This document shows, in pieces, positions 45,599 through 54,402 of a stretch of 64,000 bases of DNA. The notes beneath the pieces were generated by a model. The model saw nothing but the letters and a program-made list of their open reading frames with translations, ran no database searches and was not told the origin of the DNA. The first letter of the stretch is position 1. Each line of letters opens with the position of its first letter. Origin of the DNA: Clostridium estertheticum (GTDB taxonomy: Bacteria; Bacillota; Clostridia; Clostridiales; Clostridiaceae). Location: contig NZ_CP086239.1 of assembly GCF_026650985.1 (NCBI RefSeq), positions 2,852,001-2,916,000 on the forward strand, written 5' to 3'. Made by a program: the position numbers and the translations under genes.

Positions 45599-47668
45599 TT
45601 ATATCAAAGATTTTCTCTTCATAATTTTAAAACCATATGGCGTTAAGTTAATTTCTCCTTCTATTTTATTTTCAGAAAGTATATCTTCATATAAATTTTC
45701 ATCTAAAGAGACTTTTTCATTACAATTATTAAAGTTCATTAAGAATATAAAGTCATTCTCACCATCAGTTCGTAATTGCGCTGTAACTCCCTGTGGTAAC
45801 TTTGTCTTAATTGTTTGTTTAATCCCAAGTCTCTTTATTAAATCACCATAGAATAACTCATTGAAATCATCTTTGTTTCTCGATGCAATGTAGTAAGCTG
45901 AGCCGTTTCCATATTTATTAACTGTAAGAGCAGGTCTCCCAGCAAAGAAGTCTGATTTATAAGTGGCTAGTACCTGTGCACCTTCAGCATGTATCAAGTC
46001 AATTAACTCTACAGTTTCATATTCACCTTTTAGCCCTAACTTATTGTTATTATCGAATATTATATTATTTACTTCACCATCATAAAGACTCTCTATCTCT
46101 TCAGACCATATTCCGAGGATCTTTCTAAGAGGTCCTGGGAAACCACCAAGGAAACATAGATCATTTTCATTTACTATGCCAGACCAATAGGTTGCTACAA
46201 ACGTTCCCCCATTTTTTACAAATGCTTCAATTCTTTCTCCTACACCCGGTTTTACCATGTAAAGCATAGGTGCTACAAGCAATTTGTAACTAGAAAAATC
46301 ACATTCCATATCAATTATATCAACTGGCACGCCACTTTCCCAAAATGGTTTATACTGCGCGTATACAGTGTCTTCATACTTGATTCCACAATTTCTTGGA
46401 CCTTGTGAATCATTTATAGCCCACCTATTTTCCCAATCAAATATTATAGCAACTTCTGGTTGTACGCTAGTGCCTAAAATTTCATCTAATTTTTCAAGAA
46501 CCGTACCCACCTGCGTAACATCTTTAAATACTCTAGTATTTTCATGACCACAATGATCAACTACTGCTCCATGAAATTTTTCACTTGATCCTCTGCTTTT
46601 TCTCCATTGAAAGTACTGCACTGTATCTGATCCGTGAGCAACAGCCTGAAGAGACGAAAGCAGATGCATCCCAGGCTTTTTAAGCTTACTAGTAGCCTGC
46701 CAATTTGTACCACTTGGAGTACTCTCCATTAACATAAATGGTTTACCACCCATTAAGCTTCTAAATATATCATGATTCATAGAAATCTTAGAAGCTAAAG
46801 AAGATTCATCTACATTTTCATGCCATTTTGGATAATTATCCCACGAAACTATGTCCAGCACCTCTGTAAACTTCCAATAATTTAATCCATCAAATAGTTC
46901 CATAAGATTCGCTACAACTGGCAACTTAGGATTTATTTCTTTTAAAGGTTTTATTTCTTGTTTGCAAAAATCAACCGTTTGGTCTGTGACGAATCTCTTC
47001 CAATCTAGGCTTAATCCATGTACACCTGCTTCCCCATGAGGAGCTGGCGACTCTATTTGAGACCAATTCGTGTAAGTATGACTCCAAAAGGTAGTCCACC
47101 AAGCATCATTCAAATTATCAAGAGATGTATATTTATTTTTAAGCCAAGTTCTAAAAGCATCCTGACATAAATCACAATGACAATCCCCACCATATTCATT
47201 AGAAATATGCCAAGCGACTATTCCAGGATGATTTGAATATCTCTCTGCCAATTTTCTATTTATTATTTGTGTCTTTTCCCTATAAACTGGAGATGTAAAA
47301 CAGTGATTATGTCTTTGACCATAAAGATTTCTAACTCGATTTGCTCCTACTCTTAGAACCTGCGTATACTTAGCTGCCATCCATGCAGGGCGTGCTCCTG
47401 TTGGAGTAGCTAAAATTGTATAGATACCGTTTTCATAGAGTTTATCCAAAACATAATCAAGCCACTTAAAATTAAATACTCCTTCCTCGGGCTCTATTGT
47501 AACCCACGAAAATATGCCTATAGACATTACATTACACTTTGCAAGTTTCATAAGTCTTATATCTTCTTCAAAAATTCCAGGATATTTAAGCCATTGCTCT
47601 GGGTTATAGTCTGCTCCGTGATAAAAGTGCTTTAACTTTTCATTTATTAATGGAAATTTTTTTATCAT
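45599..47668 (-). CDS. ganA: Beta-galactosidase (GH42)
   Basis: 689 residues with no signal peptide, so intracellular. TIM barrel (1-390) with acid/base Glu158 in WHISNEYGG and nucleophile Glu315 in FMLMESTPSG; Cys123, Cys163, Cys165 and Cys168 form the zinc site of the family. A trimerisation domain (about 395-610) and small beta domain follow. It should hydrolyse imported galacto-oligosaccharides to galactose, completing the galactan pathway. GAGG precedes the ATG. A cre-like site lies 25 bp upstream of the start. Confidence 0.93.
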   Translation of the reverse strand: MIKKFPLINEKLKHFYHGADYNPEQWLKYPGIFEEDIRLMKLAKCNVMSIGIFSWVTIEPEEGVFNFKWLDYVLDKLYENGIYTILATPTGARPAWMAAKYTQVLRVGANRVRNLYGQRHNHCFTSPVYREKTQIINRKLAERYSNHPGIVAWHISNEYGGDCHCDLCQDAFRTWLKNKYTSLDNLNDAWWTTFWSHTYTNWSQIESPAPHGEAGVHGLSLDWKRFVTDQTVDFCKQEIKPLKEINPKLPVVANLMELFDGLNYWKFTEVLDIVSWDNYPKWHENVDESSLASKISMNHDIFRSLMGGKPFMLMESTPSGTNWQATSKLKKPGMHLLSSLQAVAHGSDTVQYFQWRKSRGSSEKFHGAVVDHCGHENTRVFKDVTQVGTVLEKLDEILGTSVQPEVAIIFDWENRWAINDSQGPRNCGIKYEDTVYAQYKPFWESGVPVDIIDMECDFSSYKLLVAPMLYMVKPGVGERIEAFVKNGGTFVATYWSGIVNENDLCFLGGFPGPLRKILGIWSEEIESLYDGEVNNIIFDNNNKLGLKGEYETVELIDLIHAEGAQVLATYKSDFFAGRPALTVNKYGNGSAYYIASRNKDDFNELFYGDLIKRLGIKQTIKTKLPQGVTAQLRTDGENDFIFLMNFNNCNEKVSLDENLYEDILSENKIEGEINLTPYGFKIMKRKSLI

Positions 47669-47692
47669 TTTTTCACCTCATAAAATATTTTT

Positions 47693-47706
47693 TTTAAACG
47701 CTTACA
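47693..47706 (-). promoter_or_regulatory. cre-like site upstream of GH42
   Basis: TTTAAACGCTTACA matches 13 of 14 positions of the cre consensus. Together with the site at 42018 it suggests glucose repression of galactan use. The remaining gap up to 47861 is AT-rich and shows nothing else I can name. Confidence 0.55.
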
Positions 47707-47861
47707 ATTCAATTAATCTGCATTCCAAGTTATAATTTAATATTTAATATTTAATAGTATTAGTAATATTATCTAATATACTAACATTATTTTAATGTAC
47801 AAAGTATAGCAAAATGTTTTGAACCTAGCAAATTATTCTCTGCTTAAAAAAATATTATATT

Positions 47862-47993
47862 ATAAATAACTAGAGTGAATAAAATTTGATAAATTGTCTA
47901 TAATTTAAATACACCAACCTATTATTAAATTGGTAAATAATCAAAAAATAAAAATACTGCACTAGGATCCCCCTAAGTGCAGTATTTTTATTG
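47862..47993 (+). repeat. 132-bp direct repeat, copy 1
   Basis: Identical to 59819-59950 in 130 of 132 positions (the only differences are TC versus AT near 47941-47942). It begins with ATAAATAACTAGAGTG and ends in the terminator hairpin and TATTTTTATTG. No coding frame, no target-site duplication and no terminal inverted repeats can be seen. It lies 13 bp beyond the lysP stop codon, so this copy bounds the 3' end of the lysine operon. Confidence 0.95.
47949..47990 (-). terminator. Terminator of the lysine operon (inside repeat copy 1)
   Basis: 15-bp stem TAAAAATACTGCACT/AGTGCAGTATTTTTA (47949-47963 with 47976-47990), plus an inner AGG/CCT. The minus strand continues with TTTTATTTTTTG, a good terminator tail. 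Confidence 0.9.
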
Positions 47994-48006
47994 CAACCTA
48001 TTTAAA

Positions 48007-49464
48007 TTATTTTTCGTCATGAATGTGATTCGTACTAAAATCGGCTTCTTTTAGATTAACAATCTTAGTTTTATTCTTTACCTTATATACTAACCATAAA
48101 AGTAAGAATAAAGGTAGTCCAATATAAGAAGCAATAATATTTTTCCAATCAATTGAATCCGCTGTGAAATAAGTTACTCCTTGCCCTAATATAACAATTA
48201 TACATAATACTAGTGCAAGAATTGGCCCAAAGGGAAATAATTTTGCCTTATATTTTAATTTAGCCAGATCTTTTCCTTGAGCTACAAATGCTTTACGAAA
48301 ACGATAGTGACATATTGCAATTCCTACCCATGCTATAAATCCAGCTAAGCCCGAAGCTGCAACTAACCACATATACACTGTTTCTTGTGCATATAAACCT
48401 ACTAAGAAAGATGCCGAGGCCACTAATGTAGTAATTACTAATGCATTTACAGGAACCCCTCTCGAATTTACTTTACAAAGAGACTTTGGTGCCCTTCCTT
48501 CTTTCGCCATTGCATATAACATACGGCTAGCCGCGTACATTCCAGAGTTACCACATGAAAGAACCGATGTTAAAACTACAGCATTCATAATACTTGCAGC
48601 TCCTGCAATACCTGCCCTTTCAAAAATAACGGTGAAAGAACTTGTGGTCACGCCAGCTTGAGTAAACGGTATCAATGCGCTGATAATAAATATAGCTCCT
48701 AAATAGAATATAATAATTCTCCAAAATACGCTTTTAATTGCTTTAGGTACATTTTTCTCTGGATCTTCACTTTCTCCAGCAGCTATACCAACGAGTTCTG
48801 TTCCCTGAAAAGAGAATCCAGCAATTAAAAAAACCATTAATATTCCTTTAAAACCAAATGGGAATGGTCCTTTAGCACCACTTTTAGGATCTAAAAATGT
48901 AAAATTTGAAAGTCCAATATGATGGTCACCAATTATTCCAAAGATCATTGCAACACCTACTGCTAGAAACACTAGAACTGCTACAACTTTAATACTTGCA
49001 AACCAAAATTCTGACTCTCCATAAGCCTTAGCAGAAAGCATATTTAAACCAAATAGTAATACTAGAAAACCAACACTCCAAACAAGTGCGGGTACACCTG
49101 GAAACCAATATTTCATAATCATAGCTCCTGCAACCATTTCAACTGCAACAGTAATTGCCCAGTTGTACCAATAGTTCCAACCTAGCGCAAACCCAAATGC
49201 TGGATCAACAAATCTTGATGCATATGTTTCAAATGAACCAGTAACTGGCATGAATGTGGCCATTTCACCTAAACTTGTCATTAAGAAATATACCATTACA
49301 CCTATAAGTGTATATGCGACTAATGCTCCTCCGGGACCTGCTTGTTGAACTGTACCGCCTGAGGCTAAAAATAGACCTGTTCCTATTGCTCCACCAATGG
49401 CAATCATTTGAAGATGACGCGGCTTTAATCCTCTTTTCAATTCATCTGTTTTTACTTCACCCAT
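48007..49464 (-). CDS. lysP: Lysine permease (APC family, LysP-like)
   Basis: 485 residues with twelve hydrophobic segments. The N-terminal LKRGLKPRHLQMIAIGGAIGTGLFLASG and the block GWNYWYNWAITVAVEMVAG match the LysP branch of amino acid permeases. It would bring lysine in with protons. AGGGGG is 9 nt before the ATG. It is the last gene of the lysine fermentation operon, 76 bp after kamE, which supports lysine as the substrate. Confidence 0.88.
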   Translation of the reverse strand: MGEVKTDELKRGLKPRHLQMIAIGGAIGTGLFLASGGTVQQAGPGGALVAYTLIGVMVYFLMTSLGEMATFMPVTGSFETYASRFVDPAFGFALGWNYWYNWAITVAVEMVAGAMIMKYWFPGVPALVWSVGFLVLLFGLNMLSAKAYGESEFWFASIKVVAVLVFLAVGVAMIFGIIGDHHIGLSNFTFLDPKSGAKGPFPFGFKGILMVFLIAGFSFQGTELVGIAAGESEDPEKNVPKAIKSVFWRIIIFYLGAIFIISALIPFTQAGVTTSSFTVIFERAGIAGAASIMNAVVLTSVLSCGNSGMYAASRMLYAMAKEGRAPKSLCKVNSRGVPVNALVITTLVASASFLVGLYAQETVYMWLVAASGLAGFIAWVGIAICHYRFRKAFVAQGKDLAKLKYKAKLFPFGPILALVLCIIVILGQGVTYFTADSIDWKNIIASYIGLPLFLLLWLVYKVKNKTKIVNLKEADFSTNHIHDEK

Positions 49465-49540
49465 TGTAAATACCCCCTTATTTAATAGCTACTTAACCTT
49501 AAAAAAGTAGTAAGAAGATGCTTAAAATTTTATATTCATA

Positions 49541-50329
49541 CTAAACTAAACCTCTCTCGACCATTTCTGTGATAGCAAAACTTGCTACGTCATCAGCGAA
49601 TTTACCTGGTCCAAAACCTGCATCGTACCCAAGTTCTTTTGCAAGTTCGTGAGTTATTCTTGGGCCCCCACAAATTAACACAACTTTATCTCTAATCCCT
49701 TCTGCTTCTAATAGTTCCACTAAATTAGTAAGGTTTTGTATGTGTATATCCTTTTGGGTTACTGTTTGAGAAACCAGAAGAACATCTGCTTTAAGCTCTA
49801 TAGCTTTTTTAATAAATTCTTCATTTTCTACTTGGCTTCCTAAATTATAAGCTTCTATCATCGGAAACCTTTCAAGACCATAATGTCCTGCAAATCCCTT
49901 CATATTCATTATGGCATCGATTCCAACGGTATGAGCGTCTGTTCCTGTACTAGCTCCAATTATTACAACTTCACGTTTAATATTTTCTTTTATATATTCT
50001 CCAATTTGTTTCATATCCATTATTTCTACTTCTACTGTTTGAACATGTACATCTTCATAGTTTACAGTATGCATTAATGAACCATAAATAACATAAAAAG
50101 AAAATTCTTTATCTAAAGCTTCATGGTGAGCACAGTTTGTATCAACAAGACCCATAGATTTTGAAAGTTGAATTGCAGCCTCCACTCCTCTTTCATTATC
50201 TTCTACAGGAAGAGTAAAACTCACTTGAACTTTACCATCATTCATAGTATCTCCATAAGGTTTAAGTTTTGTTAGGTCTAAGTTTTTATTGAATTCTTTA
50301 ACCTCTAATGAATATTGTCCTCCACTCAT
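49541..50329 (-). CDS. kamE: Lysine 5,6-aminomutase beta subunit
   Basis: 262 residues. B12-binding domain with the base-off cobalamin motif DAHTVG (Asp131, His133, Gly136) and the PLP lysine Lys144 in MNMKGFAG, at the same number as in the characterised enzyme. Residues 1-100 form the dimerisation part with VQVSFTLP. Together with KamD it converts beta-lysine to 3,5-diaminohexanoate. GGGGGAG precedes the ATG, which overlaps the kamD stop by one base. Confidence 0.95.
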   Translation of the reverse strand: MSGGQYSLEVKEFNKNLDLTKLKPYGDTMNDGKVQVSFTLPVEDNERGVEAAIQLSKSMGLVDTNCAHHEALDKEFSFYVIYGSLMHTVNYEDVHVQTVEVEIMDMKQIGEYIKENIKREVVIIGASTGTDAHTVGIDAIMNMKGFAGHYGLERFPMIEAYNLGSQVENEEFIKKAIELKADVLLVSQTVTQKDIHIQNLTNLVELLEAEGIRDKVVLICGGPRITHELAKELGYDAGFGPGKFADDVASFAITEMVERGLV

Positions 50330-51885
50330 TACTTCTCCCCCCTTAACATTAAATCTACAAATGGATTAAAGTAAGCTTTTTCTTTTTCTACAACTCCTGC
50401 AAGTCCCTTTCCACCATTTAGTGGCCTCTTAATTCCGGCAAATTTTCCTTGTTGCAATGTGCTAAATAACCCTTCTTTTTCAATCTCTCCAATTAGATCT
50501 GCTGCTTTATTTAATACCTCATCCACTCTTGTTTCCATTATGCCTCCTTTTTTAAAGGTAATTTCTGATCCTAAATCCTTCATAGTCCTAAATATATATT
50601 GAGCATTGTCTATTGATAACGCTCTATCTGACATAAATGGAGTATGGATTGCTTCTGTCAGCATTCCAAGAAGATGTAGTTTTTGTCCTGTCATAATAGT
50701 AACCATGTTGAATAATGCATCTTGCACTTGTCCTTTGAATATATTCCCAGTCATGAACTTAGTTGGTGGCATATATTTAAGTGGTGCTCTCGGGAAGATT
50801 TCTCTTGCCATTTGTGCTTGTGCTAGTTCGTATACAAATCCATTTTCAACATCTGGACTTATCTCAAATGCATGCCCGAGTCCCATTTGTTCTTCTGGTA
50901 TTCCAGCAACTAATGCAAATTGTTCATTTATAAATTGTGATGCAAGCACTGTATGAGCCTCTTCTACTGCATCTGATGTAGTTAAATAATTATCTTCCCC
51001 AGTGTTTATGATAACTCCAGCATATCCATTAATTATTCTTGAAAAATACTGATCAACTATCGTTCTTTGCATATTAATATCTCTAAAAAGAATTCCATAT
51101 AGTGCGTCATTTAGCATTACGTCTAACCTTTCTATTGCTCCCATCGCAGCTATTTCAGGCATACATAATCCAGAACAATAATTGCAAATCCTAATATATC
51201 TCCCTAATTCTTCTCCCACCTCATCAAGTGCAGTTCTCATAAGTCTGAAGTTCTCTTGAGTTGCAAGTGTTCCTCCGAAACCTTCTGTTGTAGCTCCATA
51301 TGGAACATAGTCAAGTAAACTTTGCCCTGTACTTCTTATTACTGCTATTATATCTGCACCTTGTTTTGCCGCTGCTCTTGCCTGGATTATATCTTCATAA
51401 ATATTACCTGTAGCAACTATTACATAAAGATAGGGACCACTTTTATCGCCAAATCTTTCAAGATATGATTCCCTCTTATCTCTGTTTTGTTTGATTTTGA
51501 AAGTCATTGCTTCAGCCACTTTACCAACAGCCATTTTTATCTCAAATTCTTCGTGCATAGGTATTTTATTTAAATCTATTTCACCTTTTGATACTTTTAC
51601 TGCTATTTCTTGTGGTGAAAGGCCAGTTTCAACCATAGCATTTCCGATAAACATTGCGGCACCAAGTGCTAATCCATTACCATCTTTAATATTATCTACT
51701 ACAATATTTGGAATTGGCACGAACGCTTCATCTACACCATCAATACCTAAAAGTCTACATACTGTTCTTTCTACTGTTACTGTAGTATGCATGTCAATAA
51801 ATTCTTGAGTATCTTTTGCTATGTTTTTAGCTGATTGTCTAGCTTTTTCAACGAGATCCCAATTTAAATTCAATTTGCTTTCCAT
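50329..51885 (-). CDS. kamD: Lysine 5,6-aminomutase alpha subunit
   Basis: 518 residues, matching the known alpha subunit in length. TIM-barrel enzyme with blocks RTVCRLLGIDGVDEAFVPIPN, IAVIRSTGQSLLDYVPYGATTEGFGGT, NAQYIFRTMKDLGSEI and a C-terminal region LAGVVEKEKAYFNPF. It binds adenosylcobalamin and PLP with KamE. GAGGAGGAG precedes the ATG. The reactivase-like genes kamC and kamB lie directly upstream in the same transcript. Confidence 0.95.
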   Translation of the reverse strand: MESKLNLNWDLVEKARQSAKNIAKDTQEFIDMHTTVTVERTVCRLLGIDGVDEAFVPIPNIVVDNIKDGNGLALGAAMFIGNAMVETGLSPQEIAVKVSKGEIDLNKIPMHEEFEIKMAVGKVAEAMTFKIKQNRDKRESYLERFGDKSGPYLYVIVATGNIYEDIIQARAAAKQGADIIAVIRSTGQSLLDYVPYGATTEGFGGTLATQENFRLMRTALDEVGEELGRYIRICNYCSGLCMPEIAAMGAIERLDVMLNDALYGILFRDINMQRTIVDQYFSRIINGYAGVIINTGEDNYLTTSDAVEEAHTVLASQFINEQFALVAGIPEEQMGLGHAFEISPDVENGFVYELAQAQMAREIFPRAPLKYMPPTKFMTGNIFKGQVQDALFNMVTIMTGQKLHLLGMLTEAIHTPFMSDRALSIDNAQYIFRTMKDLGSEITFKKGGIMETRVDEVLNKAADLIGEIEKEGLFSTLQQGKFAGIKRPLNGGKGLAGVVEKEKAYFNPFVDLMLRGEK

Positions 51886-51886
51886 T

Positions 51887-53356
51887 TTACTCCTCCTCTT
51901 TATAGAAACTTTCCGCTATACCTACTATCTCTTCATCAAGGCCTAGTAATATTGCTATATTAAGCGCATCTTTTGGTACTTTATTTTCTTTTGAGACTTT
52001 TTCTAGTTTATACTCCATATGTTCTTGTATTATTTCAACAGAATGAGTTTTATTTAGATTTATCTCATTTTTCAGGGCATTTAAATCTACATTTTTGAGC
52101 CCAGTTACTTGATAATGCACCATGTTATCTTTCACCACTCCGTCATAGTGAGTTGAGATTAAGCTTATTGACTCAAATTTATTCAAGTATTTTGAAAGAG
52201 CTCTCACAAGATAATAACCTTCTTTGGGATTAGTACCTCTTGCAAACTCATCTAAAGCTATAAATCCATTTCCCCTTGCTGCACACTCTACCACTTCTTT
52301 TAGCTTTATTATTTCTGCTCCAAATGTACTTAACCCTTTGGAAATGGATTGCATATCATCGGATACAAAATGAATAAAATTAAGGACTGGGAATTTTGAT
52401 TTTTTAGCGAATACGAAAAAGCCCATTTGCCCAAGAAGCAAATTCAAAACAATAGTCTTTAGGGTCACACTTTTCCCACCCATATTAGCCCCTGTTATAA
52501 TAGTTGTACCTCTAGACAGACTTATACTAACGGGGGTAAATGCCTTCTTACTTTTTTCTAATATCTCTTTGACCTCAGGATTAAACGCTTCAATAAATTC
52601 AATCTCCATCTTCTCACAAATTTTCGGACGAGAAGCATTATAAGATAATGCTAAATTTGCTTTAGCAATTAAAAAATCTAATCTTCCTATTGCTCTTATA
52701 TTTTGCTTTATAATTTCTGTTTTTTTAGAAATTTGAAGAGTTAACTCTTTTCTAATCCTTAACTCTTCCTCTTCTTCTTCTATAACTAAATCTAATCTTT
52801 GTTTTCTTAATTCACTTATTTCCTCTTCAGTTATCGCCATAAAAATTTCTTTTTCCTTTTGTCTTTTCTTCTTGCGAGTATACTTCAAAGTTTCAGAATA
52901 CTCATCATAAACATAAAAAGTAGATATTCCATTTTTTTGTGGATCTAGAAGGTAAATAATTTCATCTAGAGAATTCAAATGAATCTCATCAATATTAAGA
53001 TGTAATTTATCCAGTATATTTTTTAATTCTGTTACTAATATTGAAAAATATTTAATTTCATACAATTCAACTTCATCTAATGATTCAGCTTCATTACATC
53101 TTTTAATAGAATTTCTAATATCTTTCATAATGCAAAATATTCTACCTATTTTGTTATACTCATAGGTATTAGTTTTTATGGATTTAATTATATTTTCTAG
53201 GTTGTTTAATTCATTTGTTAATTTATTTGTTTCGCAGGTTTTAAATGGCCTAATATTTTTGCTCTCGCAAAGTCCATAAGAAGTGATTATCCCCAGCTTA
53301 TCCATAACGAAGGAAAAGCCAATTTGATCTCTCTGCTGCTTATCTAAAAACTTCAT
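51887..53356 (-). CDS. kamC: MutS-domain ATPase, putative lysine 5,6-aminomutase reactivase KamC
   Basis: 489 residues. The C-terminal half is the MutS-type ATPase (Walker A GANMGGKSVTLKT around residues 289-300, LDEFARGTNPKEG as Walker B, STHYD as the H loop). The N-terminal half is helical with a coiled coil, without mismatch-recognition domains. Proteins of this type next to B12-dependent aminomutases are thought to restore enzymes with damaged cobalamin. The frame opens earlier at a TTG, but GGAGGGG is 7 nt before the ATG at 53356. It starts one base after kamB. Confidence 0.88.
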   Translation of the reverse strand: MKFLDKQQRDQIGFSFVMDKLGIITSYGLCESKNIRPFKTCETNKLTNELNNLENIIKSIKTNTYEYNKIGRIFCIMKDIRNSIKRCNEAESLDEVELYEIKYFSILVTELKNILDKLHLNIDEIHLNSLDEIIYLLDPQKNGISTFYVYDEYSETLKYTRKKKRQKEKEIFMAITEEEISELRKQRLDLVIEEEEEELRIRKELTLQISKKTEIIKQNIRAIGRLDFLIAKANLALSYNASRPKICEKMEIEFIEAFNPEVKEILEKSKKAFTPVSISLSRGTTIITGANMGGKSVTLKTIVLNLLLGQMGFFVFAKKSKFPVLNFIHFVSDDMQSISKGLSTFGAEIIKLKEVVECAARGNGFIALDEFARGTNPKEGYYLVRALSKYLNKFESISLISTHYDGVVKDNMVHYQVTGLKNVDLNALKNEINLNKTHSVEIIQEHMEYKLEKVSKENKVPKDALNIAILLGLDEEIVGIAESFYKEEE

Positions 53357-53357
53357 T

Positions 53358-54401
53358 TTACTCCCCTCCAACTACATCAAATACAGGTATATTTAATTTA
53401 TTGCGAAGTTCATATAAAAACTTGTTTCTATCAAATTCATACCCATAAGGTGATTTTGGATTGGATGTAACACATACTATATGGATGGATTTTATTGTTT
53501 TTATGATTCCACCTCTATTTTTAAATTTATAAAGAGTCTCCCTAGTTAAAAACAACTTTGTTCCGTCTTCAACTAGGAAAGTTACTCCCTTATAGAGGTT
53601 CGTGGATGTCATAATTTCTGCTAATAGTTTGTCTGTTACTACACCTTTGATAACAACATGCGTTGTATTTTTGTCTAATAGCTGTACAATCTCTTTAGAT
53701 GCTCCGATTGATGTAATAACATCTAACATCCTTATAGAATTATCTATGTCAATAATACCTATTTTACCTTTGCATAAAATTTCCTTCGCACTCTTTAATA
53801 CTTCCATATCTTTTTCACTCTCTAATGATAGTAAATTCACTGTATGACAGGTTGCATCTATTACCTTTACCATACTTTTTGACATTGCTGCTCCAGTTGA
53901 TAAAATTGTAGCATTAGTAATTGATGGTGCTGCAAAAGTTTTTCTACTAAAAGCACCATCAACAATTACAAGTTTACTTCCAAAGCTTTTAAGTTCATTA
54001 CATATTAAAGTCATATAAGAATTTATAGAAGTACCACCTAAGTCCACATATCCATCACTTATTGCTCTGCATATAATTATTTCTCCCATAGGAGTATTAA
54101 ACCCAGTTGTTTTTAAAATCTCGCGAGTTATATCACTATTTAATAAACATTGTTTTGCAGTCGCAATTATACTTCCTTTTTCTATATAAATTTTAGGTTT
54201 TTCGGTGCCAGTTACTCTATCTGTTTTTTCGCCGTCACGTCCTATAGATGTAAGCCCAAGGGGTATTTTCCCTCTAGCTTCTCTTAAAATATGATTTAGC
54301 GTAGTTGTTTTCCCTACATTTTTATCCATCCCTATTATAGAAATGCTTTCATAACCGCGAATCATATTGAAAATGCTGCTTATATTTTTTATATCTTCCA
54401 T
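53358..54401 (-). CDS. kamB: P-loop protein, putative lysine 5,6-aminomutase reactivase KamB
   Basis: 347 residues. The N-terminal P-loop IIGMDKNVGKTTTLNHIL resembles the BioD/CobQ-like type. It continues with LTSIGRDGEKTD, KIYIEKGSIIATAKQCLL, IVDGAFSRK and, further on, ATHVVIKGVVTDKLL. Occurs with the MutS-like gene in lysine-fermenting clostridia. Its proposed role is with KamC in reactivating KamDE; this is annotation by family and context. GAGG is 13 nt before the ATG, a long spacing. It follows kamA after one base. Confidence 0.85.
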   Translation of the reverse strand: MEDIKNISSIFNMIRGYESISIIGMDKNVGKTTTLNHILREARGKIPLGLTSIGRDGEKTDRVTGTEKPKIYIEKGSIIATAKQCLLNSDITREILKTTGFNTPMGEIIICRAISDGYVDLGGTSINSYMTLICNELKSFGSKLVIVDGAFSRKTFAAPSITNATILSTGAAMSKSMVKVIDATCHTVNLLSLESEKDMEVLKSAKEILCKGKIGIIDIDNSIRMLDVITSIGASKEIVQLLDKNTTHVVIKGVVTDKLLAEIMTSTNLYKGVTFLVEDGTKLFLTRETLYKFKNRGGIIKTIKSIHIVCVTSNPKSPYGYEFDRNKFLYELRNKLNIPVFDVVGGE

Positions 54402-54402
54402 T

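Noticed and set aside
51887-53356. DNA mismatch repair MutS
   Set aside because: Only the ATPase domain is shared; mismatch-recognition and connector domains are missing and the gene is inside the lysine operon.
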